64,000 nt of DNA from the NCBI RefSeq assembly GCF_013366375.1, contig NZ_JABWMJ010000005.1, forward strand, positions 1 through 64,000, given 5' to 3'. The notes below the pieces were generated by a model that worked only from the letters and a program-made list of their open reading frames with translations, searched no databases and was not told where the DNA came from. Made by a program: the position numbers and the translations under genes. Source of the stretch: Rhizobacter koreensis. Its GTDB lineage: Bacteria; Pseudomonadota; Gammaproteobacteria; Burkholderiales; Burkholderiaceae_C. Within the stretch, counting starts at the first letter, position 1. Every line of letters begins with the position of its first letter. This document shows positions 42,773 through 52,871 of the stretch, piece by piece.

Positions 42773-45049
42773 ATGCCGACCCCCGCCAACCCGACGGCAT
42801 TGGCCCAGCAGGCGAGGCGGTCTTACGCGGAGCGGTTGCTAGGCGGGATGCCTGCCATCGTGCAGGCGGTCGACCAGGGCGCCAAACTGCTGGCCGCGAG
42901 CGTCGCCGAGCCGGCGCTCGCGATGAAGCGGCGCGAGTTGCTGCCGGTCCTGCAGGTGGCGCTGCCGATGTGGCTGCAGGGCATGGCGCAGGTGCTGCGC
43001 GGCGCGGTCTCGAACGGCCTGGTGTCGGCCACCCGGCTCGGCGACCTCCCGCTGCCGGCGGCGCCGAACAAGCTCAGCCTCGTCGACGACGACACCATCG
43101 AGCACGAGATCCTGAGCTCGCGCCTGGCGCTGGCGATGATGGACCGGGCCTCGTGGGAGTTCACCGACCTGCGTTCGCGCATGAACGTGCTCGAGGGGCG
43201 CGACGAGCTCGACCCGAACGACATCCTGCGCCCGCACGTGTTCGCGCGCATCGTCACCTCGGCGTGGCTTTCGGCGCCGCTGACGCTCGACGCCTGGCGC
43301 ACGCTGCAGTCGGTGCTGCACGACGAGTTCTCGCACTTCGCCGAAGAGGCATACCACGAGACCAACCGCTTCCTGATCGAGCGCAAGGTGCTCCCCGAGG
43401 TCGACCTCAGACCGTTCATCCGGCGCACCAGCCATGGTCGGACCGATGGCGGTGCGTCGACCGTGCTCGGCTCGGGGATCGCCGACTCGCGGCCGGGCGC
43501 GCGCGGCGGCCCGATCCGCAGCGAGGTCGGCGAGGAGACGCGGATGATGACGCGCGCGGCCGGGCTCGCGCACGGTCCCGACCAGCCGGAGGCGATCGTC
43601 GGCCGGCTGAATCGCCTGATCGCGCGCCAGCTGCCCGAGTTCGTCGACACCTCGCGAGCACGGCCGCCGCCGTCGCCGCGGCTGAACGCCGCGATCGCCG
43701 AAGCTCAGGAAGGGCTCGCGCGCCGTGTCGGCGCGGCCGAGCAGGGCATGGTCGGTACGCCGCAGCTGCTGGACGAGCTGCAGCAGCGCAAGAACGCGCT
43801 CAAGCAGGCCGCCGCCACGCCGGTCGAGCGCGCGACCATCGAGATCGTCGCGCTGCTGTTCCAGAGCATCCTCACGGAAGACGCGATCCCCGCCACGGTG
43901 CGGGTGTGGTTCGCGCGCCTGCAGATGCCGGTGCTGCGCGTCGCCGTCTCGGAGCCCGACTTCTTCGCCACGGTCGACCACCCGGCACGCCGCCTCATCG
44001 ACCGCATGGGCTCGTGCGTGATGGGCTTCGACTCCGGAACGCGCGTCGTCGGCGACCTGCTCGAGAAGGAGATCAAGCGCGTCGTGCAGGTCGTCGAGGC
44101 CTACCCCGACACCGGCCGGCGCGTGTTCCAGACCGTGCTCGGCGAGTTCGAGAAGTTCCTCGAGCACTATTTCCGCAACGAGAACGAGGCGAGCAGGAAG
44201 GGCGTCTCGCTGGCCCAGCAGGTCGAGCAACGCGAGACGATGGCGATCCAGTTCACCATCGAGCTGCGCAAGATGCTCAACGAGGTGCCGGTCCAGGAAG
44301 GCATCCGTGACTTCCTGTTCCACGTCTGGGCCGACGTGCTCGCGACCACCGCCGTCAAGTCGGGGTTGCAGAGCGACGCCACCAAGGACATGAAGCGCGC
44401 TGCCGCCGACCTCATCTGGTCCGCGAGCGCCAAGGTGTCGCGCGCCGAGCGCGCCGAGGTGATCCGGCGCCTGCCGCCGCTCCTCAAGACGCTGCGCGAC
44501 GGCATGGACGAGGCCGGCATCCCGATCCCGAAACAGGACGAGCACATCCAGCGTCTCAACAGCTCGCTGGCCGCGGCGTTCACGGCCAAGACCGCGGCGA
44601 TCTCGCACGAGCGCCTGGACGAGCTGATGAATCGCCTGGAGACGCTCGAGGAACTGCTGCCCGAGGCCGAGGACGTCGAGATCGACGAGTCGCTCGTGCT
44701 CGACCTGTCGGGCCACGAGAGTTCGGAGCTCGAAGTCGTCGCCGAAGGCGGATCGATGCCGACGCCGGCAATGCTCGCGTGGGCCCGCGAGCTGCAGGTC
44801 GGCAGCTGGTACATGCTCGACTACCGCAACCGCAACGAGGCGGTGCAGCTCGCCTGGCAGGGCCTCCGGCGCCAGCTCACGCTGTTCGTGTCGCCGCAAG
44901 GCCGTGGCGTGCTGTTCCAGCAGCACCGCCTCGCCGCGTTCCTGCAGGCCGGCCTTCTGGTGCCGGCGCAGGACGAGTCGCTGACCGTCAAGGCGACGCG
45001 CAGCGCGATGGCCAAGCTCGACTCGGACCCGAGTCGGCTGGTCAGCTAA
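42773..45049 (+). CDS. DUF1631 family protein
   Basis: 758 residues, soluble and mostly helical, with no signal or membrane segment. It resembles the DUF1631 proteins found in beta- and gammaproteobacteria, which some databases wrongly name thymidine phosphorylase. Recognisable segments are SLVDDDTIEHEI near residue 100, VLEGRDELDPNDILRPHVFA, and a C-terminal SWYMLDYRNRNEAVQLAWQ resembling a PilZ-like end. It follows secF by 39 bases; a short stem (AGAGTC / GACTCT) lies between. The function is unknown. The family name is from motif memory. Confidence 0.75.
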   Translation: MPTPANPTALAQQARRSYAERLLGGMPAIVQAVDQGAKLLAASVAEPALAMKRRELLPVLQVALPMWLQGMAQVLRGAVSNGLVSATRLGDLPLPAAPNKLSLVDDDTIEHEILSSRLALAMMDRASWEFTDLRSRMNVLEGRDELDPNDILRPHVFARIVTSAWLSAPLTLDAWRTLQSVLHDEFSHFAEEAYHETNRFLIERKVLPEVDLRPFIRRTSHGRTDGGASTVLGSGIADSRPGARGGPIRSEVGEETRMMTRAAGLAHGPDQPEAIVGRLNRLIARQLPEFVDTSRARPPPSPRLNAAIAEAQEGLARRVGAAEQGMVGTPQLLDELQQRKNALKQAAATPVERATIEIVALLFQSILTEDAIPATVRVWFARLQMPVLRVAVSEPDFFATVDHPARRLIDRMGSCVMGFDSGTRVVGDLLEKEIKRVVQVVEAYPDTGRRVFQTVLGEFEKFLEHYFRNENEASRKGVSLAQQVEQRETMAIQFTIELRKMLNEVPVQEGIRDFLFHVWADVLATTAVKSGLQSDATKDMKRAAADLIWSASAKVSRAERAEVIRRLPPLLKTLRDGMDEAGIPIPKQDEHIQRLNSSLAAAFTAKTAAISHERLDELMNRLETLEELLPEAEDVEIDESLVLDLSGHESSELEVVAEGGSMPTPAMLAWARELQVGSWYMLDYRNRNEAVQLAWQGLRRQLTLFVSPQGRGVLFQQHRLAAFLQAGLLVPAQDESLTVKATRSAMAKLDSDPSRLVS

Positions 45050-45216
45050 CGCGAATCGAAGAGCGCCGTCTCGGCGCGGCGCGGGCCCCGGCTCGCCAGG
45101 CGAGGCCAAACGAGGCGACTTCCGGAAGGGTGCGCACCGACTCGATCCGCACGTGGCAACGAGGCATCGCTCGTCGTCGCGCGCAGCCCGATCAGGGCGG
45201 CGCCGCACACGGCCGT

Positions 45217-45669
45217 TCAGTGGATCAGCCGATCCTCTTCGTCGACGAAAAGCTCGTCGAGGATCAGCGCGTCGGGTTCCTCGCCGAGGCTCCAAAAGAC
45301 CATCAGGACGATGATCTTGAGGTCTTCGAGGTTGAGCGGACCGCCCGGGATCGCGCTCGCGCGGTCGATCACCATCTCGCGCATCGGCGGCGGCAGGACG
45401 CCGGCCGATTCGAGGAAGCTGATGAAGCCGATCGAGGCGTCGCCGAGGTGCTCCTGCTCGACCGGGGCGTAGACGCGCACGCTCTGCGCGCCCTGCTCGC
45501 CGACGTGCGACTGCGCGACGGCGGCGACGCCGTCGAGCCACGTCAGCGCCTCTTCGATTTCGTCGGACTCGAAGCCGACGGACGAGAGCTTGCGGGTCAG
45601 CTGGTCGTGCTCGGGGCACGCGTCTGGCCGCCAGTAGTTCTCGTACAGGTAAACGAGCACGTCGAACAT
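45217..45669 (-). CDS. smg: Smg family protein (DUF494)
   Basis: 150 residues, helical and acidic. The Smg family is found beside dprA in beta- and gammaproteobacteria but its role is not established. The opening MFDVLVYLYENYWRPDACP and the C-terminal LDELFVDEEDRLIH are diagnostic. The ATG at 45669 is chosen over a GTG at 45678 because a TATAGT -10 covers 45677-45682. That promoter would start the RNA at about 45670, leaving almost no leader. The 167 bases to the end of DUF1631 hold nothing clear. topA, its usual next gene, is absent here. Confidence 0.9.
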   Translation of the reverse strand: MFDVLVYLYENYWRPDACPEHDQLTRKLSSVGFESDEIEEALTWLDGVAAVAQSHVGEQGAQSVRVYAPVEQEHLGDASIGFISFLESAGVLPPPMREMVIDRASAIPGGPLNLEDLKIIVLMVFWSLGEEPDALILDELFVDEEDRLIH

Positions 45670-45759
45670 GCGGGCCACTATAACGCAGTGAATTCAGCCG
45701 GCTGCGGGCATTGTTATCGGCCGCCGGGGGCCGCTGGAGGGCGCCCGCCGGAGCCGACG

Positions 45760-46863
45760 TCAGCCATGTGCGACGCGCTGGAAGCGCTGTCCGGGAAGCC
45801 GCTTCACGCGGCCTTCGAGCTCATGGTCGAGCAGGCGCACGCTCAGCTCGCCGGCGCTCAGGCCCGTGCGCTCCACCAGGCTGTCGATCGAGATCGGATC
45901 GAAGCCGAGCGCGGCGAGCAGCGCGTCTTCCTTCGCTGGCGGGGCGGCGGTCGCCACCGCGCGCGGCAGGGCCGGCGCGCTCGTGACGCCGAGTTCGTCG
46001 AGGACGTCGGCGGCGCTGTCGACCAGCTTGGCGCCCTGCTTGATGAGCGCGTGGCAGCCGCGCGCGAGCGGCGAGTGGATCGAGCCCGGGATCGCGAAGA
46101 CGTCGCGACCGGCCTCGGCGGCGAGCCGCGCGGTGATCAGCGAACCGGATTCGAGCGCGGCCTCGACGACCAGCGTGCCGCGCGTGAGGCCCGCGATGAT
46201 GCGGTTGCGGCTCGGGAAGTGCGGCGGCAGCGGCGGCGTGCCGATCGGCAACTCGCTGACGATGAGTCCGGCGGCAGCGATGCGGTGGGCGAGCTTGAGG
46301 TGGCTCTTCGGGTAGACGCGGTCGAGGCCGGTGCCCACCACCGCGACCGTCGACCCGCTGCCGTCGAGCGCGCCGTCGTGCGCCGCACCGTCGATGCCGA
46401 GCGCGAGGCCCGACACCACCGTCAGCCCGGAGCGGCTCAGCGCGGCTGCGAACGCGCGCGCGTCCGCAAGTCCCTGCGGCGTCGGGTTGCGGCTGCCGAC
46501 CACCGCGACCGCGTCGGCCTGCAGCAGATCGACGTGCCCTTCGGCGTAGAGGAGCAGTGGGGGATCGGCGCTTTCGAGCAGCAGGCGCGGGTAGCGCGAG
46601 TCGCCGAGCACGATGATGTCGCGCCGTTCCGCGCCGGCCTGCAGCCACTCGAGGGTGCGCACCAGCAGGTCCTCGATCTCGGGAGCAGGACCGGCGAGTG
46701 CCGCAGCCGTGCGCTCACCGACGACGGCACGACGCTCGGCGACGCCGGCGGCGAGCACCGCCGGTGCGCTGCCGAACGCGGCCAGCAGCTGCCGGGCGCC
46801 TTCGCGGCCGACGCCCGGCGCCTCGACGAGGCGCAGCCAGGCCGCGAGCTCGTCAGGCTCCAT
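45760..46863 (-). CDS. dprA: DNA processing protein DprA/Smf
   Basis: 367 residues. DprA loads RecA on incoming single-stranded DNA in transformation. The Rossmann-like core has VAVVGSRNPTPQGL, VVSGLALGIDGAAHDGAL, AVVGTGLDRVYPKSH and a PSRNRIIAGLTRGTLVVEA region. A C-terminal winged helix (about residues 300-360, IDSLVERTGLSAGELSVRLL) is complete. The ATG at 46863 is used; a TTG three bases upstream is less likely. It lies 10 bases after the LysM gene on the same strand. Confidence 0.93.
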   Translation of the reverse strand: MEPDELAAWLRLVEAPGVGREGARQLLAAFGSAPAVLAAGVAERRAVVGERTAAALAGPAPEIEDLLVRTLEWLQAGAERRDIIVLGDSRYPRLLLESADPPLLLYAEGHVDLLQADAVAVVGSRNPTPQGLADARAFAAALSRSGLTVVSGLALGIDGAAHDGALDGSGSTVAVVGTGLDRVYPKSHLKLAHRIAAAGLIVSELPIGTPPLPPHFPSRNRIIAGLTRGTLVVEAALESGSLITARLAAEAGRDVFAIPGSIHSPLARGCHALIKQGAKLVDSAADVLDELGVTSAPALPRAVATAAPPAKEDALLAALGFDPISIDSLVERTGLSAGELSVRLLDHELEGRVKRLPGQRFQRVAHG

Positions 46864-46873
46864 CAAGGGCGCA

Positions 46874-48049
46874 TCAGGGTTGCGTGAAGCGGTCGCCGGG
46901 CTTGACCGGTTCCTGCACCTGCATGATCAGCGCGTACGACATGCGGTCGAACACGCGGAACACGAACAGCACGCCATGGCGCTCGTCGGGCAGCCTGATG
47001 CGCTCGCGGCCGCCGTCGGTGCGGTCGAGCACCGAGCTGCCGCTGCGCCACAGCGCGAGCACGTGGCCGCGCTCGATGCCGTCGCGCGCACCCTTGTTGA
47101 GGGCGACGATCTGGTTCTGGCCGGCGGTCAGGGCGTCGCCGTAGATCGAGACGATGCGGCCGTCCATCGGAGCGGCCGGCGCGTGCGGCGCGTAGTTCGA
47201 GTAGTCGCGCGGCGGCACCGGCGCGAGGCGGTCGCCGATGCCGGCTTCCTGGCGAATGCTGGTGACGGTGAACGTCGCCGGCACGATCTCGGGCTTGCCG
47301 TCGGCACCGGTGCGGGTCTCGCCCTGGCGCACGTACTCGGACGAGCCGACGTAGGTGGCCTCGTAGCCGAGCACCTCGTTGGTGGTCGGGTCCTTCAGCG
47401 CGCGCGGCGTGCGGAAGATGCGGTACTCGCGCTGGCCGCCGAGTTCGCCGCGAACGTACGCAATGTCGCCACGCGACAGCATCACCCGGCCCTCCTGGGC
47501 GGCGACGATGCGCGGCGCCGCGCTGAGCTCGTTGGTCTCGAAGATCACCGCCTCGTTGAGGAACGGCTCGATCAGGTTGAACGGAATCGATGAGATGCCG
47601 TCGAGCGCGACCGCTTCCGAGCGCACGCGCGGGCTCAGCCTGGCGTCGCCGAGCGGGCCGCCGCCGTCGACGCGGCGGCCGAGGCGCAGGCGCGCGCGGC
47701 CGTCGGAGGTGTCGAGCACGAGCACCTGGCCGGGGTAGATGAGGTGCGGGTTGCGAACCTGCTCGAGGTTCATGCCCCAGAGCTCGGGCCAGCGCCACGG
47801 GCTCTTGATGAACATCGCCGAGATGTCCCACAGCGTGTCGCGCGGGCGGACCGTGTACGTGTCGGGCGCGTTGGGAACCAGCTCGGACACCGGAATGCCG
47901 GTTTCCGCCGTGCGCGCGGCGATGCTGCGCTGCTCGGGGGTGACCGGATAGTTCGCTGCGTGCGCCGCCGGCGCGGCGAGCGCCAGCGCGAGCTGAGCCG
48001 CGGCGACGGCGCCCCCGGTCGTGAGGGCGAAGCGGATACGACGACTCAT
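46874..48049 (-). CDS. LysM-domain exported protein
   Basis: 391 residues. A signal peptide (cleavage near HAA-NY, residue 32) leads a LysM peptidoglycan-binding domain around residues 62-115 (YTVRPRDTLWDISAMFIK...NPHLIYPGQVLVL). The remaining 270 residues have no recognised domain but are conserved in form with LysM proteins found between dprA and def in betaproteobacteria. It is likely periplasmic and cell-wall associated. The ATG at 48049 fits the signal peptide; longer starts enter the promoter region. It is divergent from def. Confidence 0.88.
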   Translation of the reverse strand: MSRRIRFALTTGGAVAAAQLALALAAPAAHAANYPVTPEQRSIAARTAETGIPVSELVPNAPDTYTVRPRDTLWDISAMFIKSPWRWPELWGMNLEQVRNPHLIYPGQVLVLDTSDGRARLRLGRRVDGGGPLGDARLSPRVRSEAVALDGISSIPFNLIEPFLNEAVIFETNELSAAPRIVAAQEGRVMLSRGDIAYVRGELGGQREYRIFRTPRALKDPTTNEVLGYEATYVGSSEYVRQGETRTGADGKPEIVPATFTVTSIRQEAGIGDRLAPVPPRDYSNYAPHAPAAPMDGRIVSIYGDALTAGQNQIVALNKGARDGIERGHVLALWRSGSSVLDRTDGGRERIRLPDERHGVLFVFRVFDRMSYALIMQVQEPVKPGDRFTQP

Positions 48050-48171
48050 AGGAAGCAGGTCTCGATGGGTGGCGGCACGCCGGATGGCGCGAGTGAAAGC
48101 GCGGAGGGATTCTCGATGGCGGCTCCGCAGCATCGAGCCGGATCGGCGAAAATGCTCACTCGGTTTGGCAA

Positions 48172-48200
48172 ATTCTGCCGGTAAAGCCTTGATATCGCAA
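48172..48200 (-). promoter_or_regulatory. Candidate promoter for the LysM-dprA-smg unit
   Basis: On the minus strand TTGCGA (48195-48200) is followed after 17 bp by CAGAAT (48172-48177), matching consensus at 4 of 6 and 4 of 6. The start near 48165 gives a leader of about 115 bases. The same 263-base gap must also hold the def promoter; TTGGCA at 48165-48170 with a weak -10 near 48190 is the best candidate on the plus strand. Confidence 0.45.
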
Positions 48201-48312
48201 TGAAAGTGCCCTGCTGAAGGGCATACCTGTGAGACCCGTCACGGGCTCGCGCGTTGCGCAGTTTCCACAGCCCGTCACGCCGCGTGTGCGGCGCGCGTGC
48301 ACCATCCCGACC

Positions 48313-48822
48313 ATGGCCAAGCTCTCGATCCTTCGCTTTCCCGATCCGCGCCTGCACCGTGTCGCCGCGCCGGTGAAGGAGGTCGACGAGCGCATCCGCA
48401 CGCTCGTCGACGACATGCTCGAGACCATGTACGCGGCCGAGGGCGTCGGCCTCGCGGCGACCCAGGTCGACGTACACGAGCGCGTGATCGTGATCGACGT
48501 CTCCGAGTCGCGCGACCAGCCGCTGGTGTTGATCAACCCCGAGCTCGTCGCCCGGAGCGACGAGATGGTGGTCGGCGACGAAGGGTGCCTCTCCGTGCCC
48601 GAGATCTTCGACAAGGTGCCGCGCCATGCCCGCGTGACCGTTCGTGCGCTCGGTCGCGACGGCGCCGTGCAGGAGTTCGACGCGGAGGGCTTGCTCTCGG
48701 TGTGCGTGCAGCACGAGATGGACCACCTGCTCGGCAAGGTGTTCGTCGAATACCTGAGCCCGCTCAAGCGGCAGCGCATCAAGACCCGGATGCTGAAGAA
48801 GGCGCGCGAAGAGGTCGCCTGA
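48313..48822 (+). CDS. def: Peptide deformylase
   Basis: 169 residues, the same as E. coli. It removes the N-formyl group from new proteins using a metal ion. All three motifs are present: GVGLAATQ (45-51), EGCLSVP with ligand Cys92, and QHEMDH with ligands His134, His138 and catalytic Glu135. The ATG at 48313 gives the usual [14 protein letters not shown]. It is divergent from the LysM gene and overlaps fmt (TGATG). Confidence 0.96.
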   Translation: MAKLSILRFPDPRLHRVAAPVKEVDERIRTLVDDMLETMYAAEGVGLAATQVDVHERVIVIDVSESRDQPLVLINPELVARSDEMVVGDEGCLSVPEIFDKVPRHARVTVRALGRDGAVQEFDAEGLLSVCVQHEMDHLLGKVFVEYLSPLKRQRIKTRMLKKAREEVA

Positions 48823-49808
48823 TGCGGGTCGCCTTCGCCGGCACGCCCGAGTTCGCCGAGCGTGCGCTGGCCGCGATCCATGCGGCGGGCCACAAGGTGC
48901 CGCTGGTGCTGACGCAGCCTGACCGGCCCGCGGGACGCGGCCTCAAGCTGCAGCCGTCGCCGGTGAAGGCCTTCGCGCTGGCGCACGACATCGCGGTTGC
49001 GCAGCCGCGCAGCCTCCGCCTCGACGGCAGGTTCACCGACGACGCCGAGGCGGCACGCGAGGCTCTCGAGGCTGCGGCCGCCGACGTGATGGTGGTCGCC
49101 GCCTACGGGCTCATCCTGCCGGAGTGGGTGCTCGCGCAGCCGCGCCATGGCTGCATCAACATCCACGCCTCGCTGCTGCCGCGATGGCGCGGCGCCGCGC
49201 CGGTGCAGCGCGCGATCGAGGCGGGCGACGCCGAGACCGGCATCTCGATCATGCAGATGGACCGTGGACTCGACACCGGCGACGTGCTGCTGGTCGAGGC
49301 CCTGCCGATCGGCGCCGGCGACACCGCCGGCACGCTGACCGAGCGTCTCGCCGATCGCGGTGGCCGGCTCGTCGTCGATGCGCTGGCGCGGCTCGACGCC
49401 GGTGATGTCATGCGCACGCCGCAGCCCCAGGCCGGCGTCACCTACGCCAGCAAGGTCCTCAAGAGCGAGGCGCCGATCGACTGGCGCCAGCCTGCGGTGC
49501 GGATCGAGCGTCGCATCCGCGCGTTCGACCCGTTCCCCGGCGCGAGCGGCGTGCTCGGCGGCGAGACGGTCAAGTGCTGGCGTGCGGAGTGCGTCGCCGG
49601 CAGCGGCGCGCCGGGCGAGGTGATCGGCGTGCAGGCCGATGGGCTGGTCGTCGCCTGCGGCGAGGGCGCCTTGCGCCTGACCGAACTGCAGCGGCCGGCC
49701 GGGCGACGCCTGCCCGCGGCAGCGTTCCTGCAGCGCGGTTCGGTGCGGATCGGCGATCGCTTCGCGTTGCCCGATGCGGTCGCGGCCGACGAGCCTTTCC
49801 CCGGCTGA
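48822..49808 (+). CDS. fmt: Methionyl-tRNA formyltransferase
   Basis: 328 residues (315 in E. coli). It formylates Met-tRNA-fMet with 10-formyltetrahydrofolate. The catalytic domain shows [16 protein letters not shown] at the start, the [18 protein letters not shown] signature and the GDTAGTL region; the C-terminal OB-like domain runs from about residue 205. The ATG shares its first base with the def stop. Its substrate tRNA gene is at 20094 in the same window. Confidence 0.96.
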   Translation: MRVAFAGTPEFAERALAAIHAAGHKVPLVLTQPDRPAGRGLKLQPSPVKAFALAHDIAVAQPRSLRLDGRFTDDAEAAREALEAAAADVMVVAAYGLILPEWVLAQPRHGCINIHASLLPRWRGAAPVQRAIEAGDAETGISIMQMDRGLDTGDVLLVEALPIGAGDTAGTLTERLADRGGRLVVDALARLDAGDVMRTPQPQAGVTYASKVLKSEAPIDWRQPAVRIERRIRAFDPFPGASGVLGGETVKCWRAECVAGSGAPGEVIGVQADGLVVACGEGALRLTELQRPAGRRLPAAAFLQRGSVRIGDRFALPDAVAADEPFPG

Positions 49809-49916
49809 CCGCTCGGGGCGGCGCAGCCGTCGCCGCCGGGCCTGGGTCGGGCACCCGGCACGCCCGGGCCAAAGCCCCTGCGCGGCGCCTGCCGTCGCGC
49901 TCGCGCACCATCGGGT

Positions 49917-49944
49917 TTGAACCGGGCGCCGCGGACTGCATCTA
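49917..49944 (+). promoter_or_regulatory. Heat-shock (sigma-32) type promoter for htpX
   Basis: TTGAA at 49917-49921, a 14-base spacer, then CTGCATCTA at 49936-49944, which matches the sigma-32 -10 (CCCCATNTA) at the C, CAT and TA positions. htpX is a heat-shock gene in E. coli, so the match is in the expected place, about 30 bases upstream of its start. Confidence 0.55.
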
Positions 49945-49982
49945 AGCGGCGTTCGCAGTCCACCAACGAGGCTCACCCAGCG

Positions 49983-50837
49983 ATGTTCAATCTACTCAAG
50001 ACCGCCGTGCTGATGGCCGCCATCACCGGCCTCTTCCTCGCGATCGGCGCGGCACTCGGCGGCACGCAGGGAATGACGCTGGCGCTGCTGTTCGCGCTGG
50101 CGCTCAACTTCTTCAGCTACTGGTACTCCGACAAGCTGGTGCTGAAGATGTACAACGCGCAGGAGGTCGACGAGTCGTCGGCGCCGCAGTTCGTCGGCAT
50201 GGTGCGCGAGCTCGCCGAGCGCGCCGGGCTCCCGATGCCGCGCGTCTACATCATCGAGGAGTCGGCGCCGAACGCGTTCGCGACCGGCCGCAACCCGCAG
50301 AACGCCGCGGTCGCCGCGACGACCGGGATCATGCAGGTGCTGAGCGCGCGCGAGCTGCGCGGGGTGATGGCGCACGAGCTCGCCCACGTGAAGCACCGCG
50401 ACATCCTGATCTCGACGATCAGCGCGACCATGGCCGGTGCGATCTCGATGCTCGCCAACTTCGCGATGCTGTTCGGCGGCCGCGACTCCGAGGGGCGCCC
50501 CGCGAACCCGCTGGTCGGCATCCTCGTCATGATGCTGGCGCCGCTCGCCGCCGGCCTGATCCAGATGGCGATCAGCCGGGCGCGCGAGTTCGAGGCCGAC
50601 CGCGGCGGCGCCGAGCTGTCCGGCGATCCGCAGGCGCTCGCGTCGGCGCTGCAGAAGATCGAGCGCTATGCGCGCGGCTACGCGCTCGAGGCGGCCGAAC
50701 GCAACCCGGCGACCGCGCAGATGATGATCGTCAACCCGCTCTCGGGCGGCGGTCTGCGCGGCCTCTTCTCGACGCACCCGTCGACCGAGGAACGCGTCGA
50801 GCGCCTGCTCGCGATGAGCCGGGGCAGCGTGCGCTGA
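49983..50837 (+). CDS. htpX: Protease HtpX (M48 family, membrane)
   Basis: 284 residues (293 in E. coli). HtpX is an inner-membrane zinc protease that degrades misfolded membrane proteins. Four hydrophobic segments are seen: two at the N-terminus (residues 5-45) and two after the catalytic HELAH (His131, Glu132, His135). The third ligand Glu lies in REFEADRGG. The ATG at 49983 gives the usual [12 protein letters not shown]; an upstream in-frame start overlaps the promoter. Confidence 0.95.
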   Translation: MFNLLKTAVLMAAITGLFLAIGAALGGTQGMTLALLFALALNFFSYWYSDKLVLKMYNAQEVDESSAPQFVGMVRELAERAGLPMPRVYIIEESAPNAFATGRNPQNAAVAATTGIMQVLSARELRGVMAHELAHVKHRDILISTISATMAGAISMLANFAMLFGGRDSEGRPANPLVGILVMMLAPLAAGLIQMAISRAREFEADRGGAELSGDPQALASALQKIERYARGYALEAAERNPATAQMMIVNPLSGGGLRGLFSTHPSTEERVERLLAMSRGSVR

Positions 50838-50993
50838 CCAGAACGCCCGGCGTCCGCCGCCCCGGGCGTCGGGCGCTCGGCGAGCCGGCGACACGCTCCG
50901 AGCGTGACGAGTGCCCGCTCGCGTCGCCTCCTGCGTCGCGCCGCTCAAGTCGCCGCGGTGGCGGTCGATAAGGACGCATATCGCCGTCCCGCC

Positions 50994-51386
50994 ATGTCCC
51001 GCTTCGCCTCATCCCTCGTCCTCGCCTCGCTGCTGCTGCTTGCCGGCTGCGAGATGCTGGGCATCGAGTCGCCCGAGAAGGTCGCCGCCGCGCGCGAGGC
51101 CGACGGCAAGGCGATCGGCGGCGCGTGCCGGCATGCCGCGCGCGCGATCGAGGACTGCTACGCGCTCAACAAGAAGGCCGATCGCGCGGCGATCTTCGCC
51201 GGCTGGCGCGACATGAACGACTACATGCGCGAGAACAAGATCGAGCCGGTGCCGCCGCAGATCGCCGGCAAGCCCGCACCGACCGCGCCCCGCGTCGCCG
51301 AGGACGAGGCCGAGTCCGAGCCCGCGCCGAAGGCCAAGGTCGCAGGTGCCAAGCCGCCGCGCGACGGCAAGCACGAGGGCTCCTGA
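50994..51386 (+). CDS. Small lipoprotein of unknown function
   Basis: 130 residues. A lipoprotein signal with lipobox LLLAGC puts the lipidated Cys at residue 19. The mature part has two more cysteines (in GACRHAA and EDCYALN), then a short helical domain and an Ala/Pro/Lys-rich tail. No known domain was recognised. The ATG at 50994 gives the signal peptide; earlier starts do not. It lies between htpX and pgk. A small hairpin (GGCGGC / GCCGCC) follows its stop. Confidence 0.75.
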   Translation: MSRFASSLVLASLLLLAGCEMLGIESPEKVAAAREADGKAIGGACRHAARAIEDCYALNKKADRAAIFAGWRDMNDYMRENKIEPVPPQIAGKPAPTAPRVAEDEAESEPAPKAKVAGAKPPRDGKHEGS

Positions 51387-51529
51387 GCCGTCGGGCGGCA
51401 AGCGCCGCCAGAACGGCATGCGGCGCGCGTGCCCGGCCCGGGGCCGTCGCGAGGGCGCCCACGCAGCGAGCGGCGTCATCGAGCGCGCCGGCATGCGACC
51501 GTAAACTGCGCGCTTTGCCCGGCGTTGCC

Positions 51530-52732
51530 ATGCACGTTCTCCGTTTCACCGACCTGATCGACTCCGGCCGTGTCGCCGGCAAGCGTGTCTTCATCCGCGC
51601 CGACCTCAACGTGCCGCTCGACGACGCGGGCCGGATCACCGAGGACACCCGCATTCGCGCCTCGCTGCCGTGCATCGAGCAGGCGCTCGCCGCGGGTGCG
51701 GCGGTGATGGTGACGTCGCATCTCGGGCGCCCGAAGGAAGGCGCGCCGCAGCCGGGCGACACGCTGGCGCCGGTCGCCGCCCGCCTGGCGGAACTGCTCG
51801 GGCGCGACGTGCCGCTGAAGGCCGATTGGGTCGACGGCGTCGCGGTCGCACCCGGCGAGCTCGTGCTGCTCGAGAACTGCCGGCTCAACGTCGGCGAGAA
51901 GAAGAACGACGATGCCCTCGCACGCAAGCTCGGGGCGCTCTGCGACGTCTTCGTGCACGACGCGTTCGGGACCGCGCATCGTGCCGAGGCGTCGACCTAC
52001 GGCATCGCCGAGTACGCGCCGCTCGCCTGCGCCGGCCCGCTGCTCGCGGCCGAGATGGACGCGATCACGCGTGCGCTCGCCGCCCCGAAGCGGCCGCTGG
52101 TCGCGATCGTCGCGGGCAGCAAGGTGTCGACCAAGCTGGCGATCCTGCAGAGCCTCGCGAAGAACGTCGACCAGCTGATCGTCGGCGGCGGCATCGCCAA
52201 CACGTTCATGCTCGCGAGCGGCCTGCCGATCGGCAAGAGCCTCGCCGAGCACGCGCTGGTCGACGAAGCACGTGCGGTCATCGAGCAGATGCGCGCGCGC
52301 GGCGCGGCGGTGCCGATCCCGGTCGACGTCGTTACCGCGACCGCGTTCAGCGCCGACGCCGAGCCGCACGTGAAGGCGGCCGCCGACGTGCAGGAGGCCG
52401 ACCTGATCCTCGACATCGGCCCGCGCACCGCCGAACAGCTCGCCGAGCAGCTGAAGGCCGCCGGCACCATCGTCTGGAACGGCCCGGTCGGCGTGTTCGA
52501 ATTCCCCGCCTTCGCCAAGGGGACCGAGGCGATCGCGCGCGCGATCGCGGCGTCGCCGGCATTCAGCATCGCCGGTGGCGGCGACACGCTGGCGGCGATC
52601 GCCGCGTTCGGCATCGGCGACGACGTCGACTACATCTCGACGGGCGGCGGCGCCTTCCTCGAGGTGCTCGAAGGGCGCGAGCTGCCGGCGTTCGAGGTGC
52701 TGCAGCGTCGGGCCGACGAGGCGATGCGCTAG
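51530..52732 (+). CDS. pgk: Phosphoglycerate kinase
   Basis: 400 residues (387 in E. coli). It converts 1,3-bisphosphoglycerate and ADP to 3-phosphoglycerate and ATP. The N-domain shows [24 protein letters not shown], and [15 protein letters not shown]; the nucleotide domain has [21 protein letters not shown], and the C-terminal [12 protein letters not shown] and [13 protein letters not shown]. The ATG at 51530 gives a normal length; a longer in-frame open region upstream is not coding. TAAACT at 51502-51507 is a plausible -10. Confidence 0.96.
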   Translation: MHVLRFTDLIDSGRVAGKRVFIRADLNVPLDDAGRITEDTRIRASLPCIEQALAAGAAVMVTSHLGRPKEGAPQPGDTLAPVAARLAELLGRDVPLKADWVDGVAVAPGELVLLENCRLNVGEKKNDDALARKLGALCDVFVHDAFGTAHRAEASTYGIAEYAPLACAGPLLAAEMDAITRALAAPKRPLVAIVAGSKVSTKLAILQSLAKNVDQLIVGGGIANTFMLASGLPIGKSLAEHALVDEARAVIEQMRARGAAVPIPVDVVTATAFSADAEPHVKAAADVQEADLILDIGPRTAEQLAEQLKAAGTIVWNGPVGVFEFPAFAKGTEAIARAIAASPAFSIAGGGDTLAAIAAFGIGDDVDYISTGGGAFLEVLEGRELPAFEVLQRRADEAMR

Positions 52733-52871
52733 GCCGATGCGATGGGGTGGCCAGCCACGGCCTTGCCGTGATCACCCTGCAAGCCGACGCGGCGCGTGAC
52801 TTCGAATAGCGTCCGCAGGCGCTAGCCTTGCGGTCGGCCACAGCCGCCGCACAACGAGCACAGGAAACACC

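Noticed and set aside
45670-45678. GTG start for smg
   Set aside because: It would overlap the -10 element, and the ATG at 45669 matches the family N-terminus.
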